Source: Candidatus Limosilactobacillus intestinipullorum
Lineage (GTDB): Bacteria; Bacillota; Bacilli; Lactobacillales; Lactobacillaceae
Direction: 5' to 3'
Length of the DNA stretch: 50,577 nt
NCBI GenBank assembly: GCA_019117185.1
Contig: DXAF01000020.1
Coordinates: 1-50,577 of the forward strand
Positions 8,939-16,944 of the stretch are shown here, piece after piece; positions within the stretch are counted from its first letter, which is position 1, and the number at the start of each line of letters is the position of its first letter. The notes under the pieces are model-generated. The model worked only from the letters and a program-made list of their open reading frames with translations, was not told the DNA's origin and searched no databases. A program made the translations under genes and the position numbers.

Positions 8939-9760
8939 ATGATCAATGATTTTCCACAGGCATTAACGATTGCCGGTACTGATAGCGGCGGTGGTGCCGG
9001 TATCGCCGCCGATTTCAAAACGATGCAAGAACGGGGCGTCTTCGCAACAATGGTTGTGGTTGCCGTAACCGCGCAAAACACCCTGGGGGTCCAAGACGCA
9101 CTCCCCATTCCGGCCCAGCTAATTGATGAACAGTGTGCTTCCTTAGCCGCAGACCTTAAAATTCGCGCCTGTAAGACGGGGATGCTTGCCGATCCTACCC
9201 GAGTAATGGCGGTGGTCAACAACTTGCGCCGTTATGACTTTGGACCGGTAACGGTGGACCCGGTGATGATTGCAAAGGGCGGTGCCAAATTGCTCAGTGA
9301 TGACGCAATTGCCACGGTTCGGGACCACTTACTTCCCTTAGCAACCCTCGTTACCCCTAATCTGCCCGAAGCAGAGGAGCTAACGGGGATGAAGATCCAG
9401 ACTGAAGGCGACATGATTAGCGCGGGAAAGCTCCTCCAGTCCATGGGCGCCCAAAATGTGTTAGTTAAGGGTGGTCACTTCGCCAGTGCTGATGAGGCCA
9501 ATGACTTTGTCCTCCTCGCCAACAGTAAAAGTTTCTGGTTGACTGCTAAGCGGGTACCAACCGCCAATACCCATGGCACCGGTGATACCATCTCCGCTTA
9601 TATTACTGCCGAACTAGCTAAGGGACACTCAATGGAATCCGCAATCCGGACTGGCAAGGCCTATGTCGAAGCCACAATCCGTAACGGGATTAACGTGGGC
9701 CATGGTCACGGTCCCCTGAACCATTGGGCAAAGATTGGTGGTGACAATGATAAAATTTAA
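8939..9760 (+). CDS. thiD: Hydroxymethylpyrimidine (phosphate) kinase
   Basis: Phosphorylates HMP and HMP-P, giving the pyrimidine pyrophosphate used by ThiE. 273 residues. Ribokinase signatures: [19 protein letters not shown] near the N terminus, [26 protein letters not shown], and the active-site [13 protein letters not shown] near residue 210. Second gene of the operon; the ribosome site GGAAGGGC is 7-8 bases upstream. Its last 14 bases overlap the start of thiE. Confidence 0.95.
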   Translation: MINDFPQALTIAGTDSGGGAGIAADFKTMQERGVFATMVVVAVTAQNTLGVQDALPIPAQLIDEQCASLAADLKIRACKTGMLADPTRVMAVVNNLRRYDFGPVTVDPVMIAKGGAKLLSDDAIATVRDHLLPLATLVTPNLPEAEELTGMKIQTEGDMISAGKLLQSMGAQNVLVKGGHFASADEANDFVLLANSKSFWLTAKRVPTANTHGTGDTISAYITAELAKGHSMESAIRTGKAYVEATIRNGINVGHGHGPLNHWAKIGGDNDKI

Positions 9761-10406
9761 CCCGCAGTGGCTCCAGGCCTACCTCGTTGGTGGGACCCAG
9801 GACGTCGGCCATGATCCGACCCAGTTCCTCAAAAAGGTCGAATTAGCAATGGCAGCTGGTATTACTGCCTTTCAGTACCGTGAAAAGGTCACCTCACGTC
9901 TAAACGCCACCAAACGGTTTGCAATCGCCCGACAATTACGAACACTGACCCACCAGTACAAAATCCCACTCTTTATTGATGACGATGAGGAACTGGCCTT
10001 ACGGGTCGATGCCGATGGTGTCCATGTTGGACAAAGGGACCAGCGGATTGAGCAAGTAATTGACCGGGCTGGCGGTCGGCTGATGATCGGCTATTCCTGC
10101 AACACCTCCCAACAGATTGCCAAGGCTAACCGACTACCGGCTATTGACTATATTGGCACTGGTCCGGTCTTCCCCACCACTTCAAAAGCCGATGCCGATC
10201 CCGCCCTGGGACTCAACCAATTATGCCAATTAAACCACCTTAGTGTTCATCCGGTAGTCGCAATTGGCGGAATTACCAAAGATAACCTGGTTGCCACCCT
10301 GCAAACTGGTGTCGCGGGGGTGGCCGTAATTTCAATGATTCTGAAAAGCGATGATCTTCGGACAACGGTTAAAAAGATGCGGGCTGCTTATAATCACCGC
10401 AATTAG
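9747..10406 (+). CDS. thiE: Thiamine phosphate synthase
   Basis: Joins HMP-PP and THZ-P to thiamine phosphate. 219 residues from the ATG at 9747, preferred over the upstream GTG at 9735 because GGTGGTG precedes it and family alignment begins there. TIM-barrel motifs: AFQYREK, FIDDDEELALRVDADGVHVGQ, YIGTGPVFPTTSKADA and VVAIGGITKDNL. It overlaps thiD, so translation is probably coupled. With thiM and thiD it forms a salvage-only set; no thiC, thiG or thiamine transporter gene is seen here. Confidence 0.95.
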   Translation: MIKFNPQWLQAYLVGGTQDVGHDPTQFLKKVELAMAAGITAFQYREKVTSRLNATKRFAIARQLRTLTHQYKIPLFIDDDEELALRVDADGVHVGQRDQRIEQVIDRAGGRLMIGYSCNTSQQIAKANRLPAIDYIGTGPVFPTTSKADADPALGLNQLCQLNHLSVHPVVAIGGITKDNLVATLQTGVAGVAVISMILKSDDLRTTVKKMRAAYNHRN

Positions 10407-10424
10407 GATTATGTAAACTAAGTT

Positions 10425-10635
10425 AATAAAAAGAGGGAGTGACAAAACTCCCTCGGATAGTTAAAATGCTACAACGTAACACACGAAGGACCTTTAACGT
10501 TCGAAAAAAGCCAAACGCCAAAGGTCCTTCGTACTTTCTAAAGGCTAGCTATGCGTCGACGGAGCCTTCCCCGCAGACTTGCTGCGCTTCGCAAGACGAA
10601 CTAGCAAGTTAGTTCCGCCTTACTCCCTTTATTAC
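10425..10635. repeat. Composite hairpin repeat, unit A
   Basis: Three modules: a terminator-like hairpin GGGAGTGACAAAACTCCC (about 10434-10454); a long stem-loop at 10483-10532 (GAAGGACCTTT...AAAGGTCCTTC with an inner ACGTT/AAACG part); and a palindrome GAACTAGCAAGTTAGTTC (10598-10615). The outer ends AAAGAGGGAGT and ACTCCCTTT are also complementary, so the whole 210-base unit could fold as one. Related units occur at four other sites in this window. Confidence 0.75.
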
Positions 10636-10964
10636 TGTATCAAGTTTATGGATTTATGTTAACTGCCCCACTGCATTGCTAATGCGGTCCCCACCGTCAC
10701 TAACAACTGGAACAAGTGTCATTATAATGATTTAGCACCACTGCCGTCAAATCTGTAAAGGACACTAATTCTGCATTCAGTGGTTAGGATGCGTTCAAAT
10801 GATAGCATCCTACTTGTGTCAATTTGCCGATAACACAGCCTCAAGGTTATTAAATCTGTTATTAATAGTTACTTATTCGCTAAAGAGCTCACTTTTCACT
10901 TATCACCAGCAAAAAATCTGACAGCCATCAAATAATAAATAATTAGATAAATACGCATAACGCA

Positions 10965-11022
10965 GTACACAAACAACCCCCAGTGCCCGGTAAAATTGCC
11001 GAACGCTGGAGGTTAGTTACAC
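10965..11022. repeat. Hairpin repeat, unit B
   Basis: A stem-loop beginning GTACACAAA, with CAGTGCCCGG paired to CCGAACGCTGG across a short loop, ending GTTACAC. It shares the GTACACAAA start and the CCGAACGCT core with unit C at 16834. Confidence 0.75.
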
Positions 11023-11068
11023 GTGCCGAAGGTGTACTCCCGGCTTGCGGTGAGTTGAAAAGCAACCT

Positions 11069-11731
11069 TCAATAACATAGTTTCCGAATAAGTTTACTAG
11101 CTGCCTTAACATTAGTTGACCAGTCTTCGTTACCAGTCTCTAACAGCAACCGTGCCGCGTTTAGTAGAATGCATAGCTCGGCAATGGACATGCGGTTAAG
11201 GTAGGTGATGCGCCGTTCAACCCGCTTTACTGGTACCTCATCACCGGCAATCATGTCCAGGAGGTCCTCACGAAAGTCCTCCATCTTTGCCATCAATGCA
11301 GTCCGCTTTGCCTGACTACTGATCCGCTGAAAGTACTTACGGTTAAACATTCTCCGCACCTCGGGGAAGGAGCTGACTACTTCTTCTTCGAGCCCGTGAT
11401 AAAGGCGCAAAATCAAAACAATGATCTCGGTTCGCTCCGCCTGGTCACTAACTGTCCGCAGTTGGGGACTCGTGGCCAGGCTACTAGTCGTCTCCAAAAT
11501 ACTTATTAGCAGCTGTTTTTCAGCCTCCGCGATTTGCTCACCTAAAATTTGTTGGCCTTCTTGGTCACTATAAACATCGAGTCGGCATAATACATGGCCA
11601 TTAAAAACATAATCGATCCGATGGTCAGTCATCTGAATTTGTAAGCGATTAACCCGGCCAGCAGGTGCGTGTTTTGCATTCCACTTCTTAAAGAACTTTG
11701 CCAACCGGGCGCGTAGGTCTCTGTATTCCAT
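11069..11731 (-). CDS. Protein of unknown function, helical, basic
   Basis: 220 residues, cytoplasmic, rich in Arg, Lys and Glu and predicted mainly helical; no membrane segment or signal peptide. I do not recognise a family. The start is well supported by GGAGGT eight bases upstream of the ATG at 11731. The N terminus (MEYRDLRARLAKFFKKWNAK) is strongly basic and could bind nucleic acid or membrane surface, which is speculation. Stands alone, in convergent position to the thi operon. Confidence 0.75.
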   Translation of the reverse strand: MEYRDLRARLAKFFKKWNAKHAPAGRVNRLQIQMTDHRIDYVFNGHVLCRLDVYSDQEGQQILGEQIAEAEKQLLISILETTSSLATSPQLRTVSDQAERTEIIVLILRLYHGLEEEVVSSFPEVRRMFNRKYFQRISSQAKRTALMAKMEDFREDLLDMIAGDEVPVKRVERRITYLNRMSIAELCILLNAARLLLETGNEDWSTNVKAASKLIRKLCY

Positions 11732-11887
11732 CTTCGTGAACCTCCATCTCTGTTCACGACACCCCTTTTGTCTTTATTATACCTTGTCAACTAGTTCGAA
11801 TACAGAAAAGAAGACTAAGGAAAAAGAAGCTGGGAAAAACACTAGACATTCGCTTTTTTCCGTGATTACTGTGTAATATTTAGAAAA

Positions 11888-11924
11888 GAGGCTGGTGAGA
11901 AAACAAAGTTTTCCCCCAGCCTCT
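11888..11924 (-). terminator. Terminator downstream of the ClC gene
   Basis: Read on the minus strand, GAGGCTGGGGGAAAAC pairs with GTTTTCTCACCAGCCTC and is followed by TTTTC. It ends transcription coming from the ClC gene. Its GGCTGGTGAGAAAAC arm resembles the first module of the composite repeats. Confidence 0.75.
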
Positions 11925-11978
11925 CGTGGTAGGCAATCACTCTACCGTTTTCAATAATAGCAATCTTTTACTAATTTC

Positions 11979-13232
11979 TCAATAAGTAAAACGATTTTTT
12001 AGAACTTTACTGGTGGCTATTGCTACGGCAACCCCCAACGTTAAAGGTAGTAGCGCGCTATAGTCAAGGTGACAGACCTCAAGTAGCATAAACAATGCCA
12101 TCAAGGGGGCCTGCTGCGAAGCCGTTAAGAAGAAGGTGGCGCCTAATACCGCCGCCTGCCCCAACGTAAAGCCCGGTACCAACTGTGCATAAAGGGCACC
12201 GACAAAGACACCGACCACGGCACCAGCGGCAATCGATGGCGTCAGTATTCCCCCATAGCCACCGCACTTAATCGTCCCTAACGTAACCGCTACCTTAGCA
12301 ACCAAGCCGAATAAGAGAAGCAGAAATGCTGATTCACTAACCTTTCCTGTGTTCATCGCTAGCTGGGCAAGTCCCCGACCGTTCCCCATTACTTGGGGGT
12401 AAAAGCTAGCAATCCCCCCGGCAAGAAGCGATAGCAACGGTAGCTGGACTAAAACATTTCTAGTTACCGCCCGGTGCCGGCTAGCGGCAGTAACCCCCGC
12501 TTTAAACAATGTTCCGAGGGCCCCATTTATTAACCCCAAAATTAGGGCTAGTGGCACAAGGGCTAGACCAAAGTGCCGGTTGCCCACTAGGTAGTAAGGC
12601 TGGTAACCTTTAACAATCGAGCCAATCATGGTGGCAATTACGGACATGGTTAGGCTAACGGCAACTACCCTGGCGTTTACTTTCCGGTAGAGTAACTCAA
12701 TACAAAAAACTGCGCCGGTTAATGGTGCAATGTAGACACCGGCAAACCCAGCGCCCGCCGCAGCTGCAATAATCATCTTCTGGTCCTCTTTGCTAAGGTG
12801 CCAATGTGAATGGGTGCCAAAGGAATTGGTCCATTTTTGGGCAATCGCTGTCCCGGCTTCTCGTGGCGCTAGTTCACGACCAATCGAATTTCCCGTACCA
12901 ACGAAGAAGATCTGGGTGCAAACGTGGACCAGCGTTTTGCCAAGGGGCATTGTCTTTCCGGCGACCGCTTTAGAGATCCCAACCGGGTGGTAGTGGCGCT
13001 GCAGGAAATACCAGATAACGGCCGCAATAATTCCACCGATCAGGACGGCCAAAAAACGCCGAACGGGCGCCGCACTAATGTCGACCGGGACCAGGTTAGT
13101 TTCCTGAAAGTGGAGAAAATAGTGCTCGGTCAAGTCTAAGAACATGCTTAAGAGTAGTGAACTACACCCCACAATAATCCCCAGTACCACGGTTGTCGCT
13201 GCCAACGCAACGTCATTACTTTTTCCCTTCAT
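11979..13232 (-). CDS. ClC-family chloride channel/antiporter
   Basis: Membrane protein of 417 residues with about ten or more hydrophobic segments. ClC selectivity-filter motifs: GTGNSIGRELAPREAG (GREGP-like, with a glutamate at the gating position), GFAGVYIAPLTG, GGYGGILTPSIAAGA (GxFxP-like), and a C-terminal helix ending in LLEVCHLDY. It probably exchanges chloride or another anion for protons, as in acid resistance. No CBS domains. Start at 13232 after GAGAGGCGGTG. Divergent from the PAP2 gene. Confidence 0.88.
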   Translation of the reverse strand: MKGKSNDVALAATTVVLGIIVGCSSLLLSMFLDLTEHYFLHFQETNLVPVDISAAPVRRFLAVLIGGIIAAVIWYFLQRHYHPVGISKAVAGKTMPLGKTLVHVCTQIFFVGTGNSIGRELAPREAGTAIAQKWTNSFGTHSHWHLSKEDQKMIIAAAAGAGFAGVYIAPLTGAVFCIELLYRKVNARVVAVSLTMSVIATMIGSIVKGYQPYYLVGNRHFGLALVPLALILGLINGALGTLFKAGVTAASRHRAVTRNVLVQLPLLSLLAGGIASFYPQVMGNGRGLAQLAMNTGKVSESAFLLLLFGLVAKVAVTLGTIKCGGYGGILTPSIAAGAVVGVFVGALYAQLVPGFTLGQAAVLGATFFLTASQQAPLMALFMLLEVCHLDYSALLPLTLGVAVAIATSKVLKNRFTY

Positions 13233-13340
13233 TTTGCACCGCCTCTCAGTTAAATTAATCGGCCTTCATTTTATCATGCTCACATAATAATCGCCAAAGT
13301 TTGGTAGAATAGAGGAGGATTTTCAAAGGAGTCGGACAAA

Positions 13341-13994
13341 ATGACGAAAAATGAGAAAAGACGACTGGAATATGGTGGGGGATGCTGGCTGCTCTTTGCC
13401 GAATTTCTCTTGGCAATTGTAACCAGACAAGCATGGATCAGTACTTTTGACCAGTTTGGCTACCAGCTAACACAGCCAACTGAGCCGTTGAAAACTACCG
13501 TGATGGAGCTAATTACCAAGTGTGGGGACCCGTTTACCCTCCAAGTTGCTACATTAATTTTAATGGTGTTACTCTGGTGGCGACGACGGATTGCGGATAG
13601 CCTGTGGTTTGGTGCCCTTAACTTTGTTGGCTATACCCTCGTAATCATAATTAAATACACGGTTGTTCGACCGCGACCCAGTAACCGGCTCGTGCAAATT
13701 GGCGGGTACAGCTTCCCCAGTGGGCACACCTTTGCGACTACCGTTTTTGTATTAACACTGGTCGCCCTTATTAGTCCCCGCCTTCATCGCCAGTGGCAAC
13801 ACTGGCTGTTATCAGGGTTGGCTGTCATTGCCATCCTACTCATTATGTACACCCGTGTTTACCTGCGGGTCCACTTTGCTAGTGACGTGTGCGCCGGGCT
13901 TTTACTAGCGACGGGCTGGTGGTTAATTACCAACGCGGAACGCCACCGGTGTGCTGAGTGGTTGTTAAGACCATTTGATGACTTTTATTGTTAA
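13341..13994 (+). CDS. PAP2-family lipid phosphatase
   Basis: Membrane phosphatase of 217 residues. The three PAP2 motifs are complete: K105-x6-RP (KYTVVRPRP), PSGH at 126-129, and R172-x5-H178-x3-D182 (RVYLRVHFASD). About five or six membrane helices. Likely dephosphorylates undecaprenyl pyrophosphate or phosphatidate-type lipids; the substrate cannot be told from sequence. Start after CAAAGGAG. A TAGAAT-like -10 lies near 13305. Confidence 0.9.
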   Translation: MTKNEKRRLEYGGGCWLLFAEFLLAIVTRQAWISTFDQFGYQLTQPTEPLKTTVMELITKCGDPFTLQVATLILMVLLWWRRRIADSLWFGALNFVGYTLVIIIKYTVVRPRPSNRLVQIGGYSFPSGHTFATTVFVLTLVALISPRLHRQWQHWLLSGLAVIAILLIMYTRVYLRVHFASDVCAGLLLATGWWLITNAERHRCAEWLLRPFDDFYC

Positions 13995-14105
13995 GGTGGG
14001 TAGTGTTTGCATAGTTAGAGTAAATTATCACTAGAAATTAGTTTGCCCTTCCCTCCGTAAACAGTTAAAATTGGTTACGGATTATTATTTTTTGAGGTGA
14101 CAACG

Positions 14106-14417
14106 ATGGAAAATTTCCTTTTAGTGGCCCTAACCGTAATCTTTTTGATCGAAAGCTTCGCTGAGATCCGGTTGTTTGGTGAAGTACGGACCATCTTTCC
14201 TAAGTCTGGTCGGGCTCAACCGACTAAGCGGGTCGCCCGGATTCTTAAAATCGAGAACCAGTGGAGCTGGATATCATGGATCTTCCTCTTACTCCTGTTC
14301 GTTCTTCCGGACGTCTATATCTTCCTTTTGATCTGCATCATTACCCTAATCGAAACGTGGGTTGTCTACGAGCTCCAGAACGCTAAGAATTACGCACAAA
14401 ACATTAATAGTAAGTAA
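14106..14417 (+). CDS. Small membrane protein of unknown function
   Basis: About 103 residues with a hydrophobic N-terminal segment (FLLVALTVIFLIESF), a basic cytoplasmic-type middle part with KRVARILKIENQWSW, then two hydrophobic segments (ISWIFLLLLFVLPDVYIFL and LLICIITLIETWVVY). Start chosen as the ATG at 14106; the GTG at 14097 overlaps the ribosome site GAGGTG. No family recognised. It follows the PAP2 gene by about 110 bases and ends at a bidirectional terminator. Confidence 0.7.
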   Translation: MENFLLVALTVIFLIESFAEIRLFGEVRTIFPKSGRAQPTKRVARILKIENQWSWISWIFLLLLFVLPDVYIFLLICIITLIETWVVYELQNAKNYAQNINSK

Positions 14418-14421
14418 CAAT

Positions 14422-14467
14422 AAAGCGGCTGATGAGAAGGACTTTACCTTTCTTATCAGTCGCTTTT
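14422..14467. terminator. Bidirectional terminator
   Basis: AAAGCGGCTGATGAGAAGG pairs with CCTTTCTTATCAGTCGCTTT and is followed by TTTT; the opposite side carries AATAAA. It lies between the small membrane gene and the minus-strand TIM gene. Confidence 0.85.
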
Positions 14468-14475
14468 TAGCCACT

Positions 14476-15255
14476 TCATTTTCTAGCTGGCGTAGCCTCA
14501 TTACCAAGGTAGTTAACCATCTTTAAGAAATTATCGACGTCTAGACTAGCACGCCCGATGAGCACCCCATCGATATCGGGCTTTGCCATTAAGTCCTTAA
14601 TGTTATCGGGATTAACACTGCCCCCATAAAGGATCCGGATTTTATCGGCAATCTCGTAAGTGTAGTTGTCGGCGATGGTCCGGCGGATGGTCCGACAGCC
14701 CTCTTCAGCGAGGGCGACGTTGGCGTGTTGACCGACCCCCACCGCCCAGCTTGGTTCATATGAGATGACGACATTGCGGATCTGGTCGAGAGAGACACCA
14801 TGGAGGACGCTCATCAGTTGCTGGAAGACGTAGTGAATCTCGCCATTGACCTCCTTTTGCACCATGGTCTCATCGGTACAGATGATGGGGGTAATTCCCA
14901 TTTGAAGGGCTGCATTAACTTTCCGGTTAACGGCTTCGTTGTTTTCGCCAAACAGACGACGGCGTTCAATATGGCCCAGCATTACATAGTCAGTTCCAAG
15001 GTCGCGCAGGCCCCGCAGGCTCAGTTCGCCGGTGAAGGGGCCGTTGTATTCGGCTGCAGCATTTTGGGCGATTATTTTGAGGCCAGAATTACCAGCCGCC
15101 TGGGCCATGCTATATAAGGAAAAGGCCTGGGGCGCAATGCCGACTTCCACCTTCTTGGGGTCCGGAAGTTGCCCCTTGATCTGGTTTACAAAATCGACGG
15201 ATTCGGCAACGTTTTTGTGCATTTTCCAGTTAGCTGCAATAAATGGTTTACGCAT
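14476..15255 (-). CDS. Triosephosphate isomerase-family protein, divergent
   Basis: A TIM-barrel isomerase of 259 residues. Catalytic residues are kept: N9 and K11 (AANWKM), H95, E167 (SYEPSW) and the phosphate loop YGGSVN. Several near-invariant positions differ: GHSERR is GHIERR (I96), loop 6 reads WAVGVGQHA instead of WAIGTGKTA, PxxCxGE is PIICTDE, and the last phosphate-binding glycine pair is IGRAS (R235). It is monocistronic, not beside gapA or pgk, so it is probably a second copy or acts on another sugar phosphate. Start ATG at 15255 with GGAGGAAT upstream. Confidence 0.8.
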   Translation of the reverse strand: MRKPFIAANWKMHKNVAESVDFVNQIKGQLPDPKKVEVGIAPQAFSLYSMAQAAGNSGLKIIAQNAAAEYNGPFTGELSLRGLRDLGTDYVMLGHIERRRLFGENNEAVNRKVNAALQMGITPIICTDETMVQKEVNGEIHYVFQQLMSVLHGVSLDQIRNVVISYEPSWAVGVGQHANVALAEEGCRTIRRTIADNYTYEIADKIRILYGGSVNPDNIKDLMAKPDIDGVLIGRASLDVDNFLKMVNYLGNEATPARK

Positions 15256-15375
15256 GATAATTCCTCCAGTAAGCCGTTTCTAATTATTATCACATATTTG
15301 GTCTGGACTTGCACTGGTTTCCTCAAAAAGCACGACCAAAAATGGTCCTATTTCCCATTTACGCTTGGTAAATTA

Positions 15376-15900
15376 TTATTTATTCCAGTGAGAACGTTTA
15401 AATTGTTCCCGGCCACCCCGTTCTTCCATTGCGTAGCGCAAGGGATCCTTCTTGTAAAAGTCTTGGTGATAGTCTTCTGCCGGATAGAATGGCTGGGCAT
15501 CTTCAATCTTGGTGACGATCTTAGCATCCCCAAACTCACCACTTGCCTGGAGGGCGGCTCGTGACCGTTCGGCAACGGCCCGCTGGTGGGGACTATTGAC
15601 GAAGATTACCGGCCGATAGTTATCACCCCGGTCCTGAAACTGTCCCAATGCGTCGGTTGGGTCGGTTTGGTGCCAATAAATCGTCACCAGTTCATCGTAA
15701 GTGATGATTGCGGGGTCATAGGTAATCTTCACCGCTTCGGTATGGCCAGTGTTGCCAGAGCAAACCTGCTCGTAGGTCGGGTTTGCGACGTGGCCACCGG
15801 TGTAACCGGAAACCACTGACTTGATACCGGGATAGGTGTCAAAGGGTTCAACCATACACCAGAAACACCCGCCAGCAAAGATTGCGGTATCTAAACTCAT
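15376..15900 (-). CDS. msrA: Peptide-methionine (S)-S-oxide reductase
   Basis: Repairs oxidised methionine (S form) in proteins using thioredoxin. 174 residues. Catalytic GGCFWC with C12, then [32 protein letters not shown] and YHQDFY; the C-terminal HWN lacks a clear resolving cysteine pair. No msrB domain. Stands alone behind GAGAGGAAG. Confidence 0.94.
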   Translation of the reverse strand: MSLDTAIFAGGCFWCMVEPFDTYPGIKSVVSGYTGGHVANPTYEQVCSGNTGHTEAVKITYDPAIITYDELVTIYWHQTDPTDALGQFQDRGDNYRPVIFVNSPHQRAVAERSRAALQASGEFGDAKIVTKIEDAQPFYPAEDYHQDFYKKDPLRYAMEERGGREQFKRSHWNK

Positions 15901-16055
15901 ATTAATCTTCCTCTCCCATCATTAGTTACCTTGGATTATACGCCGAAATGGGCCAAATAATATTACTTTGCTCAAGAAATTGGGAAACTCCAACCATCGG
16001 GGCATTAAAGTGTGCAATAATAGGTTCAGTTTGATATCAAGGGAGCGTCTTCAAT

Positions 16056-16774
16056 ATGAAATCACGACGAGTGTTAAAGCATGAGGCCCAGGACCTGCTG
16101 AAGGGTAACTGGGGAACAGCAATTAAGCTCAACATTGTGCCGGTTGTTGGTCAAGTTCTTACCGGACTGGCATTTGCAGGTATTTTCGCGGGCCTAGTTT
16201 ACTTCTTTACACGCTACACTAGTTTTGCAGACCACTACTTTAGCTTTGGCGATAACGATAGTGGTTCAACCGGGCAGTCCTTCGTAGGGGAGCTAATTAC
16301 GACCTACTTACTGGTCAGCGTTGACTACACTGGGTACGGACCACGTCGCCGACTACGAACCCGTTTAAGCATGCCTTTCAAGCATTTACGGGGCGCTATA
16401 TTATCCCGACCTTTGTGCTCTTTGTCGTGCAGTGGGCACTGACCTTCTTATGGAGCCTGCTGCTAGTTATTCCAGGAATTATTAAGAGTTTTTCTTATTC
16501 ACAAACTTACTTCATCTACAAGGATATTGAAGCACAGGGAAAAGCTGGCGAAGTTGGTTATGTTGACTATGTTACCCTAAGTCGCCGTCTGATGGATGGC
16601 CATAAGTGGGAGTTCTTTATGTTGCGGCTGAGTTTCTTGGGCTGGGATATTTTAGGTTGGCTAACCTGCGGGATTGGTTTTATTTGGATTACGCCTTATG
16701 AACACATGACCTACATGAACTATTATGTGACCCTTGTCGAGGGGCATGATTTGGTTAGTGAATTAAATAAGTAA
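16056..16774 (+). pseudogene. DUF975-family membrane protein, frameshifted
   Basis: DUF975 proteins are multi-helix membrane proteins of unknown function common in Firmicutes. The first part (MKSRRVLKHEAQDLLKGNWG to LLVSVDYT) is in one frame. The second part continues in another frame as WVRTTSPTTNPFKHAFQAF, then TGRYIIPTFVLFVVQ and IPGIIKSFSYSQTYFIYKD to the stop at 16774. The frame changes near 16330, where about 7 bases seem missing between VDYT and WVRT. A stop in the first frame comes at 16442. Neither half is likely to work alone. Confidence 0.75.
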
Positions 16775-16833
16775 TGCTAAAATGGGGCTGTGACATAATC
16801 TCTACCACCTAGCTAAAGTACGAATAGCGCAGT

Positions 16834-16923
16834 ACACAAATGGCCTCCAGCGCCCGGCAAAGCCGAACGCTGAAGGCCTATTTGTGTTTGCAAAGGTTCG
16901 AAGACGAACTAGCAAACTAGTTC
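16834..16923. repeat. Composite hairpin repeat, unit C
   Basis: A stem-loop at 16834-16887 (ACACAAATGGCCTCCAGCG paired with CGCTGAAGGCCTATTTGTGT; inner CCGGC/GCCGA), then a palindrome GAACTAGCAAACTAGTTC at 16906-16923. About 50 bases upstream lies GGGGCTGTGACATAAT, the same first module as in units A and E. Located between the convergent DUF975 and GH31 genes. Confidence 0.8.
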
Positions 16924-16944
16924 TGTCTCCAGCTTTTATTTACC

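Larger units (their letters stand above)
10407..11068. other. 660-base convergent intergenic region with repeats
   Basis: No credible ORF on either strand. It holds repeat unit A (10425-10635), repeat unit B (10965-11022) and between them about 330 bases with only small local hairpins, such as GCATTGCTAATGC near 10673. It separates thiE (plus) from a minus-strand gene, so it must hold termination signals for both. Confidence 0.6.

Noticed and set aside
10665-10740. GGTGGGGACCGC-like element on the minus strand, resembling a T-box motif
   Set aside because: The conserved T-box core and stem layout are not met, and it lies downstream of genes on both sides, not in a leader.
10425-11022. Two similar hairpin units close together, considered as CRISPR
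   Set aside because: Only two units with different length and spacing, no regular repeats or spacers and no cas genes.
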